Of a DNA stretch of 64,000 bases, positions 27,148-35,744 are shown one piece after another. The position numbers and the translations under genes were made by a program. The stretch's first letter is position 1; the number at the start of each line of letters is the position of its first letter. The stretch comes from Cupriavidus basilensis. Its GTDB lineage: Bacteria; Pseudomonadota; Gammaproteobacteria; Burkholderiales; Burkholderiaceae. A model generated the notes under the pieces. The model had not been told where the DNA came from, ran no database searches, and worked only from the letters and a program-made list of their open reading frames with translations. The DNA is taken from assembly GCF_008801925.2 (NCBI RefSeq), contig NZ_CP062803.1, forward strand, positions 1,674,001-1,738,000. Reading direction: 5' to 3'.

Positions 27148-27861
27148 TCAGGCACTGGGCACATGTAGGGGAGATCCGCGCGGGATGATGGCTGCGATCC
27201 GGTGGATCGTTTGCACAGATTCCAGGGGGCGTGTCATCGGGGGGACGCCATTGTTGATGGACCCCAGGCACACCTCATCATCGCGGACCCAGAGCAGTTC
27301 CTTGGCGACCGCGCTGCCATCCCGGAACTTGACCACGACGTCGTCGCCTGGTTGCGCCTCGAAGCTGGGTTCGACCAGGATGAACTCCCCACTCTTGATT
27401 CGTGGGCGCATGCTGTCCCCGCGGACACGCAGGCCATAGGCCGACGGGTCTCGGGTGGGCATGATGATCCAGCCGTCACCTTGGTCTGGCGGGTAGTCGT
27501 GGATGCTGATGTACCCGTCGGGGCCGCCCTGGGCCTGGCCCACGACAGGAACTTGTCGGCCTTTGGGCATGCGTTGGAAGTCGCTACCGGCGAATGCCTT
27601 GAGCTCTTCGTCCGTCTGCGCTTCGTCGTCATTGGCCGCAGCCGCCGCCACCTTCTTTTCACCCTTCTCCATGACGATCCACAAGGCGTTGTAGCCGTAG
27701 GCATCTTGGATGCCAACGGCGTATTCCAGCTTGATGGATTTGATCTGGCCGCTCAGCCACTGGCTAACCGTTCCTTTGGTAACGCCGGCGGCCTTCGCCA
27801 GCGCCACAGCCTCGGCGCCGGTTTCGTCCAGGATCACTTGCATTCGTTCGCTTAGGGTCAT
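27148..27861 (-). CDS. CI-like phage repressor, S24 family
   Basis: The start is set at 27861 (MTLSERMQVILDETG), giving 237 residues; the longer frame to 27942 would cross the operators. The HTH is at residues 17-38 (AVALAKAAGVTKGTVSQWLS), followed by an Ala-rich linker and an S24 peptidase domain with Ser150 (RGDSMRPR) and Lys187 (AVAKELL). The linker contains VVGQAQGGPDG where RecA-stimulated self-cleavage would occur. It is divergent from a Cro-like gene, with palindromes between: the classical lysis-lysogeny switch. It should hold the remnant prophage silent and release it on SOS induction. Confidence 0.88.
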   Translation of the reverse strand: MTLSERMQVILDETGAEAVALAKAAGVTKGTVSQWLSGQIKSIKLEYAVGIQDAYGYNALWIVMEKGEKKVAAAAANDDEAQTDEELKAFAGSDFQRMPKGRQVPVVGQAQGGPDGYISIHDYPPDQGDGWIIMPTRDPSAYGLRVRGDSMRPRIKSGEFILVEPSFEAQPGDDVVVKFRDGSAVAKELLWVRDDEVCLGSINNGVPPMTRPLESVQTIHRIAAIIPRGSPLHVPSA

Positions 27862-27862
27862 T

Positions 27863-27916
27863 TTTAGAAATCTAAACCAAAGTCGGTTTAGAGGGCTCGA
27901 TAGTGGTGGTTTAGAG
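27863..27916. promoter_or_regulatory. Operator region of the repressor/Cro switch
   Basis: TTTAGA-AA-TCTAAA (27863-27876) overlaps a larger perfect repeat with arms TCTAAACC (27871-27878) and GGTTTAGA (27885-27892). A third half-site GGTTTAGAG lies at 27908-27916. They fill the 71-bp gap between the divergent repressor and Cro-like starts. Confidence 0.75.
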
Positions 27917-27932
27917 TTCTGCACTTGGCGGC

Positions 27933-28127
27933 ATGAATGCACGCGAACTCATCCAGGCCCTCGGTGGCCCCCAGGCTGTCATCAGCGAGACAGGTCTCAG
28001 TAAGGGCCGGATTTCGCAATGGCAGACGAGCAACCACATACCTCGGTCGTGGGTGATGTTTCTGCGTGCGCGATTTCCAGATGCCGTCGATTGGGGCAAC
28101 TGGATCTGGCAGATCGAGAAGAACTGA
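27933..28127 (+). CDS. Cro-like HTH regulator
   Basis: The 64-residue protein (MNARELIQALGGPQAVISETGLSKGRISQWQTSNHIP...) is a single Cro/CI-type HTH with the recognition helix around SKGRISQWQ. Size, divergent position opposite the CI-like gene and the operators between them identify it as the early regulator that would repress the repressor in lytic growth. Confidence 0.8.
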   Translation: MNARELIQALGGPQAVISETGLSKGRISQWQTSNHIPRSWVMFLRARFPDAVDWGNWIWQIEKN

Positions 28128-28215
28128 AGCCGTCGAAGAAGGGTGCCGGCCCCAAGGCGACCACCCACGAATCCCATCCCGAGGCCGCCTAAAAGCGACC
28201 CGCGGAGAGCGATCT

Positions 28216-28431
28216 ATGACCCGAAGCCGCACCGCCGGAGATAGGCACATGAAACCGCTTTGCGATTCCGTAGGCAGCCGCCTTGTAGCGTGTCGCCTCT
28301 CCATCGGCGGAATCAGTTTCTTTGTCCTTGTTGAGCCTGATCCCACGCCAGAAGAGATCGAGCTTGCTCGGCGAGTCGCACAGCGAGCTGCTGCGCGACT
28401 TCGGGCGGTAGCGCGTACCACTGTGACGTGA
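28216..28431 (+). CDS. Small phage ORF of unknown function
   Basis: 71 residues from ATG 28216 with GGAGAG 7 bp upstream. The centre (GISFFVLVEPDPTPEEIELARRVAQRAA) reads like a small beta-strand plus helix protein. It is in the rightward early operon after the Cro-like gene. Its 3' end overlaps a leftward ORF (28313-28558); one of the two may be spurious. Confidence 0.4.
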   Translation: MTRSRTAGDRHMKPLCDSVGSRLVACRLSIGGISFFVLVEPDPTPEEIELARRVAQRAAARLRAVARTTVT

Positions 28432-28558
28432 GTTTGCCGGCAGCTGCGTCCTCTGGCGAGTTTGCCAAGGAAAGCTCCAGCAAGACCAACCCGCTTTCCA
28501 AATGCAGGCCGGTCTTCGCGTTGGCAACAAAAGCAGCCGTGATGTCTTGTTCTTTCAT
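28313..28558 (-). CDS. Small phage ORF of unknown function (antisense to early operon)
   Basis: 81 residues from ATG 28558, preceded by GGGGGA. The sequence (LHLESGLVLLELSLANSPED...WYALPPEVAQQLAVRLAEQ) resembles small phage proteins with a short beta-rich core and helix, loosely like the BssS-type group. The orientation opposes the neighbouring early genes, and 119 bp overlap the ORF at 28216-28431. Confidence 0.4.
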   Translation of the reverse strand: MKEQDITAAFVANAKTGLHLESGLVLLELSLANSPEDAAAGKLTSQWYALPPEVAQQLAVRLAEQARSLLAWDQAQQGQRN

Positions 28559-28698
28559 GCATCCCCCGTTTGTGGGCAGTTGGGAAGGTCAGATGTCTTG
28601 ATTGTTCCACACCTGAGGGGGTGCGCCAGATAGATGGCGCGCGGGGCGACTCGCGCTTTATTGAACGGTCCTGATAGAGCCCGACCGGGGGAATCACC

Positions 28699-28785
28699 AT
28701 GCTGCGACATACGCAGATGGCTGCACATGACAATAGCAGGCGCACACGCGCCGGCCGGGTCGCTTCCTGCGGGGGCGCTCGGTGA
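28699..28785 (+). CDS. Very small ORF coupled to the next
   Basis: 28 codons from ATG 28699 (MLRHTQMAAHDNSRRTRAGR...), preceded by CGGGGGAATCACC. Its TGA overlaps the next ATG as TGATG (28783-28787). A basic peptide with no known relative. Confidence 0.3.
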   Translation: MLRHTQMAAHDNSRRTRAGRVASCGGAR

Positions 28786-28904
28786 TGGCATCCGTTTCCC
28801 ATTTTTCCCTTTTCCTGCCGGCGGCCTCGGCGCGCCAGCTGCGTTGTCTTGTTGGATTGAATCTTATGGAACGGTTAACGCACACGGGAGCACCGCATGC
28901 CTAG
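28785..28904 (+). CDS. Very small ORF coupled to the CII-like gene
   Basis: 39 codons from ATG 28785 (MASVSHFSLFLPAASARQLR...), ending in TAG at 28902-28904 and overlapping the CII-like ATG at 28897 by 8 bp. The chain of overlaps suggests translational coupling. Confidence 0.35.
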   Translation: MASVSHFSLFLPAASARQLRCLVGLNLMERLTHTGAPHA

Positions 28905-29163
28905 CCTGGAATCGATGGTTTTGAACCGCGTTGCTCCCATGACCCAGAAGCGTGTCGCAGAGCTGATTGGCGTCGAGCCGACGAACTTCTCGCGTTTCCT
29001 GAACAACAACGGGCACAGCCTGCCGTTCGCGAAGATCTGCCAGCTGTTCGAAGTGCTTGAGCTGGACGTGGTCGCGCCCGGGGATGGCAGCACCGTCTGC
29101 CTGCCGCGCGCCGAGTACGAGGCGCTGCGCTGCCTGGCCAAGAAGGGATTGGAGGGCGTGTGA
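28897..29163 (+). CDS. CII-like phage transcriptional activator/regulator
   Basis: The 88-residue HTH protein (MVLNRVAPMTQKRVAELIGVEPTNFSRFLNNNGHSLPFAKICQLFEVLELDVV) follows the pattern of lambda CII and relatives: an N-terminal HTH with recognition helix EPTNFSRFL, then a tetramerisation helix. The position downstream of the Cro-like gene fits. In lambdoid phages CII turns on repressor synthesis; the same is likely here but unproven. Confidence 0.72.
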   Translation: MPSLESMVLNRVAPMTQKRVAELIGVEPTNFSRFLNNNGHSLPFAKICQLFEVLELDVVAPGDGSTVCLPRAEYEALRCLAKKGLEGV

Positions 29164-29231
29164 TGGACGACCTGATGATGGGCTGGGTGGCGCTGGTGAT
29201 TGTGATCGTCGGCGCGTTGGTGCTTTGGGAG

Positions 29232-29512
29232 ATGCGGCCACGAACTGCAAGCCTGGCGATCTGGCCTACATTGTGCGCGACCCCTATCCCGAGAACCTCG
29301 GTCACATCGTTCGGGTGCTTGGTCCGGGCCGCTGGATCACCGATGGCTCTGCCTGGTTATGCGAGACGGCCGGCGCGCCGCTGCGCGTCATTGACGCTGA
29401 TAAGCCGTGGGTGTCCGGCATGGACACCGAATTCGACTGCTACGACAGCGATCTACGCCCGATCAGCGGCGTGCCGATTGAGGACGAGGTTTGCGACGAG
29501 GTGGCGGCGTGA
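29232..29512 (+). pseudogene. Small phage protein of unknown function with damaged start
   Basis: From NCKPGDLAYIVRDPYPENLG to VPIEDEVCDEVAA the frame reads as a compact beta-rich phage protein of about 90 residues ending at 29512. The only good start (ATG 29232 after GGGAG) is in another frame; insertion of one base near 29241 would join them. A separate short hydrophobic frame (MDDLMMGWVALVIVIVGALV, from ATG 29163, overlapping the CII-like stop) precedes it and may be a small membrane peptide. Confidence 0.45.
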
Positions 29513-29520
29513 AGGATTAC

Positions 29521-29739
29521 CTATTTCGAGCCCTGAGCCGAACCATGGCCGAGGGCGTCAGACAGGGCTTTGTATTTCCGGTACGCATCCGAGTATTGCA
29601 GGTTCAATTGCTGAAGATGCGGGCCGTCTACGCCGCCGAGCCTGCACCGCTCCTTCTCTATCTCAAGTAGCCGCAGCGCCTCATCGCGCTCCTTTTTCAG
29701 CGCGTCAAGGAGCTTTCTATCTCGGTTCGCACGGCTCAT
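29521..29739 (-). CDS. Small coiled-coil protein of unknown function
   Basis: 72 residues, highly charged (MSRANRDRKLLDALKKERDEALRLLEIEKERC...LNLQYSDAYRKYKAL), predicted helical over most of its length. It runs opposite to the flanking phage genes. No family is recognised. Confidence 0.45.
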   Translation of the reverse strand: MSRANRDRKLLDALKKERDEALRLLEIEKERCRLGGVDGPHLQQLNLQYSDAYRKYKALSDALGHGSAQGSK

Positions 29740-29774
29740 GTCAGTCTCTCCGGTCGTTGGTCGGAGATCCTAGC

Positions 29775-30457
29775 ATGAGCATTGTCCACGTCGTATCCAT
29801 GTCCGGCGGCAAGGACAGCACGGCAACTGCGATCCTGGCGATCGAGCAGCATCGCGTCGCCGCATGCCGGTTCGTCTTCGCTGACACCGGCAATGAGCAC
29901 CAAGCCACGTACGAGTATGCGCTGACCTATCTGCCGGCCGCGTTGGGGATCAAGGTGGACGTTGTACGAGCGGACTTCGCAGACGAGTTTGCTACGAAGC
30001 GGGCAAACCTGGCTCGGCTGGCAGCGGGCGAGCCCGAGAGTGCTGTGTACGGCCGGCGCCAGTTCATGTACCAATGGACGCCTGCCGCTGCAGCGCGCGC
30101 ACTCGATCTGCTGCATCCGACCGGCAACCCCTATCTGGACATGTGCATGCTGAAGGGCGGCTTCCCTTCGAGGAAGCGCCAGTATTGCACCGACTACCTC
30201 AAGACCCAGCCCCTGACCGAGTATGCAGTCGACCTGCTGGACGCTGGCCTTGCCGTTTGGTCGTGGCAGGGCGTGCGCATTGACGAAAGCGACTCCCGGC
30301 GTGACCGCTTGCAAGGCACTGGTGCGTGCGGGCTTTCGAGGTGGTGGGCGGTGGTTTGTTCAACTACCGACCAATCCTGCGCTGGACCGCACGCGACGTC
30401 TTCCAAGCTCACGAACTGGCCGGTATTCAGCCTAACCCGCTGTACCTCCAGCTTTGA
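29775..30457 (+). pseudogene. Phage PAPS-reductase/ATP-pyrophosphatase-like protein, frameshifted and truncated
   Basis: The N-terminus MSIVHVVSMSGGKDSTATAI carries the SGGKDS pyrophosphate-binding loop of the adenine-nucleotide alpha-hydrolase / PAPS reductase family, common in phage early regions. Around 30320 the frame shifts: the correct continuation (RAFEVVGGGLFNYRPILRWTARDVFQAHELAG) is in a second frame, ending at TGA 30455-30457 just after NPLYLQ. The usual Cys-containing C-terminal part is absent. The next gene is a late baseplate gene, so a large deletion joins early and late modules here. Confidence 0.75.
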
Positions 30458-30471
30458 CGTGAACCGCTGAC

Positions 30472-31599
30472 ATGGCTATTTCCACGAAAGACTTCACCAC
30501 GCTGGTGCGCGAGAGCGTGACCGCCATTCAGGGCTATGCAAGCGTCCTGCTCGATCTCACGATCGGGTCGATCCTGCGTGCGGCTGTGGAGGCGAACGCC
30601 GCGGTGACGGTCTGGCTCGAAAGCCTGATCATGCAGGTCCTGGCAATCACGCGTGCGGCCACGTCCAGCGGTGCCGACCTGGACAGCTAGGTGGCCGACT
30701 TCGGCGTGAGCCGGCTACCGGCCACATACGCGACCTGGCTAGTCACGTTCCCTGGCTTAACCGCGACGCAGCAGGTCGCGGTGCCGGTCGGCGCCACCAT
30801 TCAGACGGCCGACGGCAGGCAGCAGTATGCGGTCGTCGCCGCACGACAAATCTGGCCTGCCGCGCCGCGCTGTGCGGCTATGCGCTGGTGGCGGGCAAGC
30901 CTGGTGTGAGCGTGGCCGTCTTATCGATGGTGGTCGGCGCGGCCGGCAACGCTGTGATCGGCGCGGTCTCGGTGATCGCGGGGGCAATTTCGAGCGTGGA
31001 TACCGTCACGAACGGCGCCAGCTTTGCCAACGGCGCTGACGCTGAGTTGGATCCGGCCTCGCGCGCGAGCTTCATCGCCTACACTCGCAGCCTGTCCAAG
31101 GCCACGAAGGATACCGTGGGCTACGCCATCACGTCCCTCAAGCAGGGTGTCACGTACTCACTGGTCGAGAATCAGACTTACGCTGGCGCAGTACAGATGG
31201 GCTACTTCTATGTGGTGGTGGATGACGGCACTGGCGCGTCGGGCGGCACGTTCCAGGTTATGGTCGCCAATGCTATCGCTGTGTAGAAGTATCGGGGTCT
31301 TCGGGCCGGCGCTGCTCGATGCCTTGGTGGTCACGATGTGCGCGATCGTGGCTGGCTACGACGCGACGGCAGCTAAAGCGCTGGTCGTGACGGCACTGAA
31401 GAACTACATCAATGCGATCGGGCTCGGGCAGACGCTGACCAATTCCCGATGGGCCCACGTTGTCTACGACGCCTCGCCGGGCGTGACCAGCGTGACCAGC
31501 GCGATCGGCGTGACTGGCGTGGCGCTGAATTGTGGCACGGCCGATCTGGCCGCAACGGTGCAGCAAGCCATCAAGAGGTCTTCGGTTTCGGTAGCGTAA
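30472..31599 (+). pseudogene. Baseplate J-like tail protein, multiply broken
   Basis: The start is intact (MAISTKDFTTLVRESVTAIQ). TAG at 30688-30690 interrupts GADLDS|VADFGVSRLPATYAT where relatives have Trp. Frameshifts follow near 30870 (to frame GYALVAGKPGVSVAV...) and near 31285 (to frame VFGPALLDALVVTM... ending TAA 31597-31599). The reconstructed protein of about 370 residues has the length of phage baseplate J proteins, which form the baseplate wedge of contractile tails. Confidence 0.8.
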
Positions 31600-32393
31600 G
31601 TGACCGGCGATCAAAACGATCTCTACCGCTGGCTGTGGGGCGATCTGCCACGCTGGTTCCCCGATGAGAGCCGATCTCCGGTTATCACCGGCCGCTGCAG
31701 GGTTTGGCTTACGCTGCTGCCTTCATCTACAGCCTGCTGAGCTATGCTGCTTCTGTAGGCGCGCATCAAGTCCGCCACCGACGGCTGGCTCGACATGATC
31801 GCGGCGGACTTCTTCGGTTCAGCGCTGCTGCGTACGACCAACCAGCCGGACGATTCCTTCCGGGGGCGGATCCAGATCAACCTGTTCCGCGAGCGGGCGA
31901 CGCGCGCCGGGCAGATCAGGGTGCTGCGGGACCTGACCGGCTGCACGTCCGTGGTGATCGAGCCGACGCGGCCGGCGGACACTGGGGTGCATGGCGGCCC
32001 GCTGATTGGGTATGGGATGACGGGTGCCCACGGCTGATACTCATGCCATTCCAGGCGTTCGTGACCGCATTGCGCTCGGTTGGCACGGGGATTCCGGTCA
32101 TTGCCGGCTACGGCATCTCGTACCGGCGGCTACGCGCGAGCTTCCCGCGCATCATACGCCTTGCTCTCGATGATCCAGGGCGGCCTGACCGACGTCGACA
32201 TTTATGCCGCCGTCGACAGCGTCAAGCCTGTGGTCACGATCGTGTGGAGGCGCATTGCACAGTACAAGCTCATGCCGCTTCGTGGTCGCGCCACCTCAGG
32301 GTGGCACGCGAGCTGACCGCCGATTAACTGGCGGCGCTGAGCGGCATTGTCGTCGCGCCTGAGCCGGGGACGCCCTATCGGGTGTGGGCGTGA
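31600..32393 (+). pseudogene. Phage tail protein downstream of baseplate J, multiply broken
   Basis: A GTG at 31600 directly follows the baseplate stop (GDQNDLYRWLWGDLPRWFP). Pieces in three frames can be joined: YAAAFIYSLLSYA, then after TAG at 31756-31758 ARIKSATDGWLDMIAADFFGSALLRTT..., VEPTRPADTGVHGGPLIGYG, FQAFVTALRSVGTGIPVIAG, SMIQGGLTDVDIYAAVDSVKP, and LAALSGIVVAPEPGTPYRVWA ending at TGA 32391-32393 after a TAA. Order and content fit the tail protein between baseplate J and the tail fibre. Confidence 0.7.
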
Positions 32394-32931
32394 GTCGGTA
32401 AGGCGCTCGCTCCGCAGTTTTTTGTGCGGGGAGGTTTCGGCGGAGGGCTGCTCTTGATAGCCTCCTCTAGCATATCCGCGAGCGCTCGGATTCGTCGCTC
32501 GGCTAGCTGCTGTGCCGTTGGCTTTATTTTCTGAGTCGCGGTTGAGCAGTTGTTCGCGTGCATCACTGCAAGATCCTTGTGGCGGAGAAGTTCGGTGGAG
32601 AGGGCTAGCAAGTCCCAATCTAACGGGCCATCGGTATTCTGCGTCGATGCAGCTGCTGGACGATCCCCCACGACGGGGGAATCTACATCGCCAACAATGG
32701 CAGGCAGCGCGCTTGACGCTAGCCACCTGCTGCTCACCTAAATGAATCAGCCACTCGTCGCCTAATAGGCCAGGGGCGTATCGGTAGGATCCACGCACAG
32801 ATCAGCGGGCCTACAGCCGGAATAATTGCGAGGAAGGCAATCGACGTGGGTAGGTGTGTCCGCGCAAAGATTCGGCGGAGAGGGAATAACCAGAGCGGCT
32901 GGAAAGCGAAGAAGCAGGCGATTTGGGTCAT
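32375..32931 (-). pseudogene. Small membrane protein of unknown function, frameshifted
   Basis: The minus-strand start ATG 32931 gives MTQIACFFAFQPLWLFPLRR and a second hydrophobic segment (SIAFLAIIPAVGPLICAWIL). After a frameshift near 32770 the frame continues GDEWLIHLGEQQVASVKRA, and after another near 32710 it ends with a helical, Pro-rich tail (LSTELLRHKDLAVMHANN...AERRIRALADMLEEA). It lies between tail genes in the opposite direction, a usual place for an independently expressed cargo gene. Confidence 0.45.
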
Positions 32932-33035
32932 ATCAGCAACTGAGGCTATCGAATCCGGGGCCAGATTGGCGGTAGGAATGATGCGCCGATTGCTCGGAAA
33001 TCGGTCCCCTACAAAGGGGGATATTTTGAGCGCTC
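32932..33035. other. Short gap before the tail-fibre remnant
   Basis: Nothing recognisable apart from an imperfect hairpin CCCCTACAAAGGGGG at 33006-33020. Confidence 0.3.
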
Positions 33036-33992
33036 TAGCGTCTCACGGACACCAGATCATTCACTGCTCGCGTAACTATCACCGTCAAGGCCGGTGTCTC
33101 GGCCACCACCGGCACGTAGACCACGCCGGCCCCGGATGCTGGCTATACCGGGCTGTGGGTGGTGACGGTGGCGAACACGATCACCACGGCCAACATCGCC
33201 CAGGCCGCGAACGCCCCGATCTTGCCAGTCGACCTGCTGCATGCACTCCAGCAGAACGCGCTGACGATAGCGGTGGATACCAGTTCGGCCAACGTGTATG
33301 CCGTCAGCTACAGCCCGGCAATCGCCGCTCTGACCGACCGTATGGTGTTGTGGTGCAAGGCCAAGACCGCGAACGGCGGCGCGTCGACGCTGAACGTCAA
33401 CGGCCTGGGCGCTTAGCCGCTGGTAGGCGGCGCGCAAAGTGCGCTGCAGGGTGGGGAGATTGTCGCTGGCGGCAAGTGCCAGGCAGTCTGGCGGGGGGAC
33501 ATCAGCTCGTGGGTCTTGCTCGAGTGCGCTGGCGGCGCGCTGCAGGCGGCAGCGCCCGCGCAGAGTAACCATGCGGTGAGCCTTGGGGCGGGTGACGCGC
33601 GGTATGCGGCCCTAGCTGGGTTGGCTAGCCAGCTGTTCGCAGTAGCGAGGCCAACTGCGACTCAGCATGCGGTCAACCTTGGGCAGTTTGCGGAAATCCT
33701 CTCGGCTAATCGCTACGTGAAGATCCTGGTTCTTGTGGGCGGGTCTAAACTTACTCTGATCATTCAGTGGCGTTCCGTTGCCGCTGTTCCCTCTGGCAGT
33801 GGTTCTAACTGGGCTTTCCTGATTGCCTTCCCCAATGTCTACCTCAACGACGTTGCAGGTTTTAACGGCTCGGGAGGCATTAGTGGGGCTGCCGCCGGCG
33901 GCATCGGTTCGCCTTCAACGACCGGGGCAACGCAGCTCAACAACGGCAGCTCCAGCGCCTCTCAAATTACCGCAATCATAGTGGGGTGGTAG
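33036..33992 (+). pseudogene. Phage tail-fibre protein, interrupted by TAG codons
   Basis: A single frame runs RLTDTRSFTARVTITVKAGVS..., PAPDAGYTGLWVVTVANTIT..., ANAPILPVDLLHALQQNALT..., VNLGQFAEILSANRYVK... to TAG at 33990-33992. It is crossed by TAG at 33036-33038 (before RLTD), 33117-33119 (after ATTGT) and 33414-33416 (after VNGLGA), all in frame. Relatives usually have Gln after ATTGT. The C-terminal Gly/Ser-rich half (GFNGSGGISGAAAGGIGSPS) resembles the tip domain of tail fibres. The true start is lost upstream. Confidence 0.75.
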
Positions 33993-34380
33993 ATGGACTG
34001 GAAATTCTTAAGTACGACTGGTGGCTTCTATCCCGCCGATTCGTTGGATGAGTACCCAAATCTCCCTGTCGACCTCAGCGCCCAGCGCCCAGCGGAAAGC
34101 CGAACTGATGCTGGCCGAGTCAGCAGTGAAGATGATAGTCGCCTACGCCGATGGCAATCCCGAGGTCGTGGATCGCCCGGATCCCACCGCTGCGGATCTG
34201 GCTACTACTACGCGTACCGTCCGCGACAAGATGCTTCGCGCTACCGATTGGACGCAGCTTCCCGACGTACCGACTGCGACAAGGGATCGGTTCTTGGTCT
34301 ACCGCCAAGCTCTTCGAGACGTATCGACGCAGCCCGGGTTACCGCATACGGTCAACTTTCCGTCGAGTCCAGCTCGATAG
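33993..34380 (+). pseudogene. Tail-fibre assembly protein, frameshifted
   Basis: It starts at ATG 33993 (MDWKFLSTTGGFYPADSLDEY) directly after the fibre stop. After a shift near 34075 the second frame reads APSAQRKAELMLAESAVKMIV...WTQLPDVPTATRDRFLVYRQALRDVSTQPGLP, the hallmark C-terminus of tail-fibre assembly chaperones. It ends at TAG 34378-34380. Confidence 0.75.
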
Positions 34381-34505
34381 TCGAGTGGGCTGAAGGTAAG
34401 CTAGCCGCTAGGGGCGGCGCAGCCGGAGAGATTGTGCGAAAATCTACGCCAGTAACAGATTGGATCGGGTTGGGCGGCAATCTGGAAATAATAAGGCTTC
34501 CATCA

Positions 34506-35654
34506 ATGATTACAAATTTGCAGTTGTTGCGCGGATTGGCGGCGCTTGCGATTGTTTTTTATCACACAAATTACATTGTCGGTGATCTGAGGCATACTGA
34601 TTTCCAAGGGGTTCATATTTTCTTTGTTATCAGTGGGTTCATTATGACCTACATCGCGCAGAGCACTGTTTCTGCCCGAGATTTTCTGTTCCGGCGGCTA
34701 GTAAGAGTGGTTCCATTATATTGGCTGGCAGTCGTGTTCTGTGTGCTTTGGGTGGGGCTAGGGTTATCAAATCCACTGTACATGTTCCCAGTTTTGCTTG
34801 ATTGGGCGCTACGCCAGCCGACCCAGATTTTTGTCTGGATGACGACCAGCCATGGGCTAGGCAATGGCGATAATCTAGTAAACCTGTTCAAGAGCCTAGC
34901 TTTCATTCCTTATCGAGACCATGCAGGGAATATGCAGCCTATGTTGGGTGTTGGCTGGACGCTCAATCTTGAGATGTTCTATTATGTCTTGTACTCAGTA
35001 TCCCTGTTCGTTTCCCGAAGGTTTGCGCCGCCGCTCACCGCAATTGCTTTGCTTGTAATCATAGGGGCGAATCTGGCATTAGATGGAGGTAATGAGTTTG
35101 TCTCCTTCTACGGAGGTGAGCATACGTGGTACTTCATCTCGGGAATAACTTGTTTCTATGTCTGGAAGGCGCTACCTGTGGAGGCGATCAAGGAATGTAG
35201 GGTGTCGCTTGTTGTAATGTCGGGATTCGTGTTGGTTCTATTCTTGGTTTCGAACTTGGCCGCGCATCCGCAGCTAATGGAGATTAATCGTTTCGTTCCG
35301 GTAGCACCTTTGATCTATTCGGTTCCAGTTCTCGTTGTATCTACGATCCTCCTGTTGCATTCCGCTGGATTCACCAGTAAGTGGCGCCCCGTGCTGCTGC
35401 TGGGGGATGCCTCCTATGCTCTCTATTTGACCCACACCATATTGCTGGAAACGATTCGAACGATTGGCGAGCAGTGGGCCTGGATGAACATGAGCCAAAG
35501 TGGCATGGGTCTCACAATAGCTCTCGTTGGAAGCATCCTTCTGGCGCTGTTCGTACACCGATTTGTTGAACTTCCGCTGATGCGGGCGATGAAAAGGTGG
35601 GTAGCGCCACCGCACCTCGCCGCGGCGACGAACGAAGGTGCACAGCACGCATAG
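34506..35654 (+). CDS. Acyltransferase family 3, probable surface-polysaccharide modifying prophage cargo
   Basis: A multi-helix membrane acyltransferase of about 382 residues. The start is at ATG 34506 (MITNLQLLRGLAALAIVFYH), where the family motif LQLLRGLAALAIVFYH with the catalytic His opens the protein; the longer frame from 33993 belongs to the fibre-assembly gene. About ten TM segments follow, ending in FVHRFVELPLMRAMKR. The whole gene is clearly lower in GC than its neighbours. Its place after tail-fibre assembly and before lysis is where serotype-converting O-acetylases sit in many temperate phages. It likely acetylates O-antigen or another glycan, altering phage receptors. It is intact while surrounding tail genes are broken. 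Confidence 0.82.
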   Translation: MITNLQLLRGLAALAIVFYHTNYIVGDLRHTDFQGVHIFFVISGFIMTYIAQSTVSARDFLFRRLVRVVPLYWLAVVFCVLWVGLGLSNPLYMFPVLLDWALRQPTQIFVWMTTSHGLGNGDNLVNLFKSLAFIPYRDHAGNMQPMLGVGWTLNLEMFYYVLYSVSLFVSRRFAPPLTAIALLVIIGANLALDGGNEFVSFYGGEHTWYFISGITCFYVWKALPVEAIKECRVSLVVMSGFVLVLFLVSNLAAHPQLMEINRFVPVAPLIYSVPVLVVSTILLLHSAGFTSKWRPVLLLGDASYALYLTHTILLETIRTIGEQWAWMNMSQSGMGLTIALVGSILLALFVHRFVELPLMRAMKRWVAPPHLAAATNEGAQHA

Positions 35655-35678
35655 AGTTCAGTTTCTGATAGCCACCAC

Positions 35679-35732
35679 AGCCGCCTTCTGGGCGGCTTTT
35701 TCACGCCCGCCATAGAGCGGGCCTTTTCTTTT
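35679..35732 (+). terminator. Two tandem Rho-independent terminators
   Basis: AGCCGCC-TTCT-GGGCGGCTTTTT (35679-35701) is followed by GCCCGC-CATAGA-GCGGGC and a T-rich tail (35705-35732), between the acyltransferase and the lysis cassette. Confidence 0.8.
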
Positions 35733-35744
35733 CCGGGGTCACAA

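Noticed and set aside
29163..30470. A single 436-codon ORF spanning several phage genes
   Set aside because: The frame crosses a hydrophobic peptide, out-of-frame sequence of the next gene and the true ATG of the PAPS-reductase-like gene at 29775; only the last part is protein-like.
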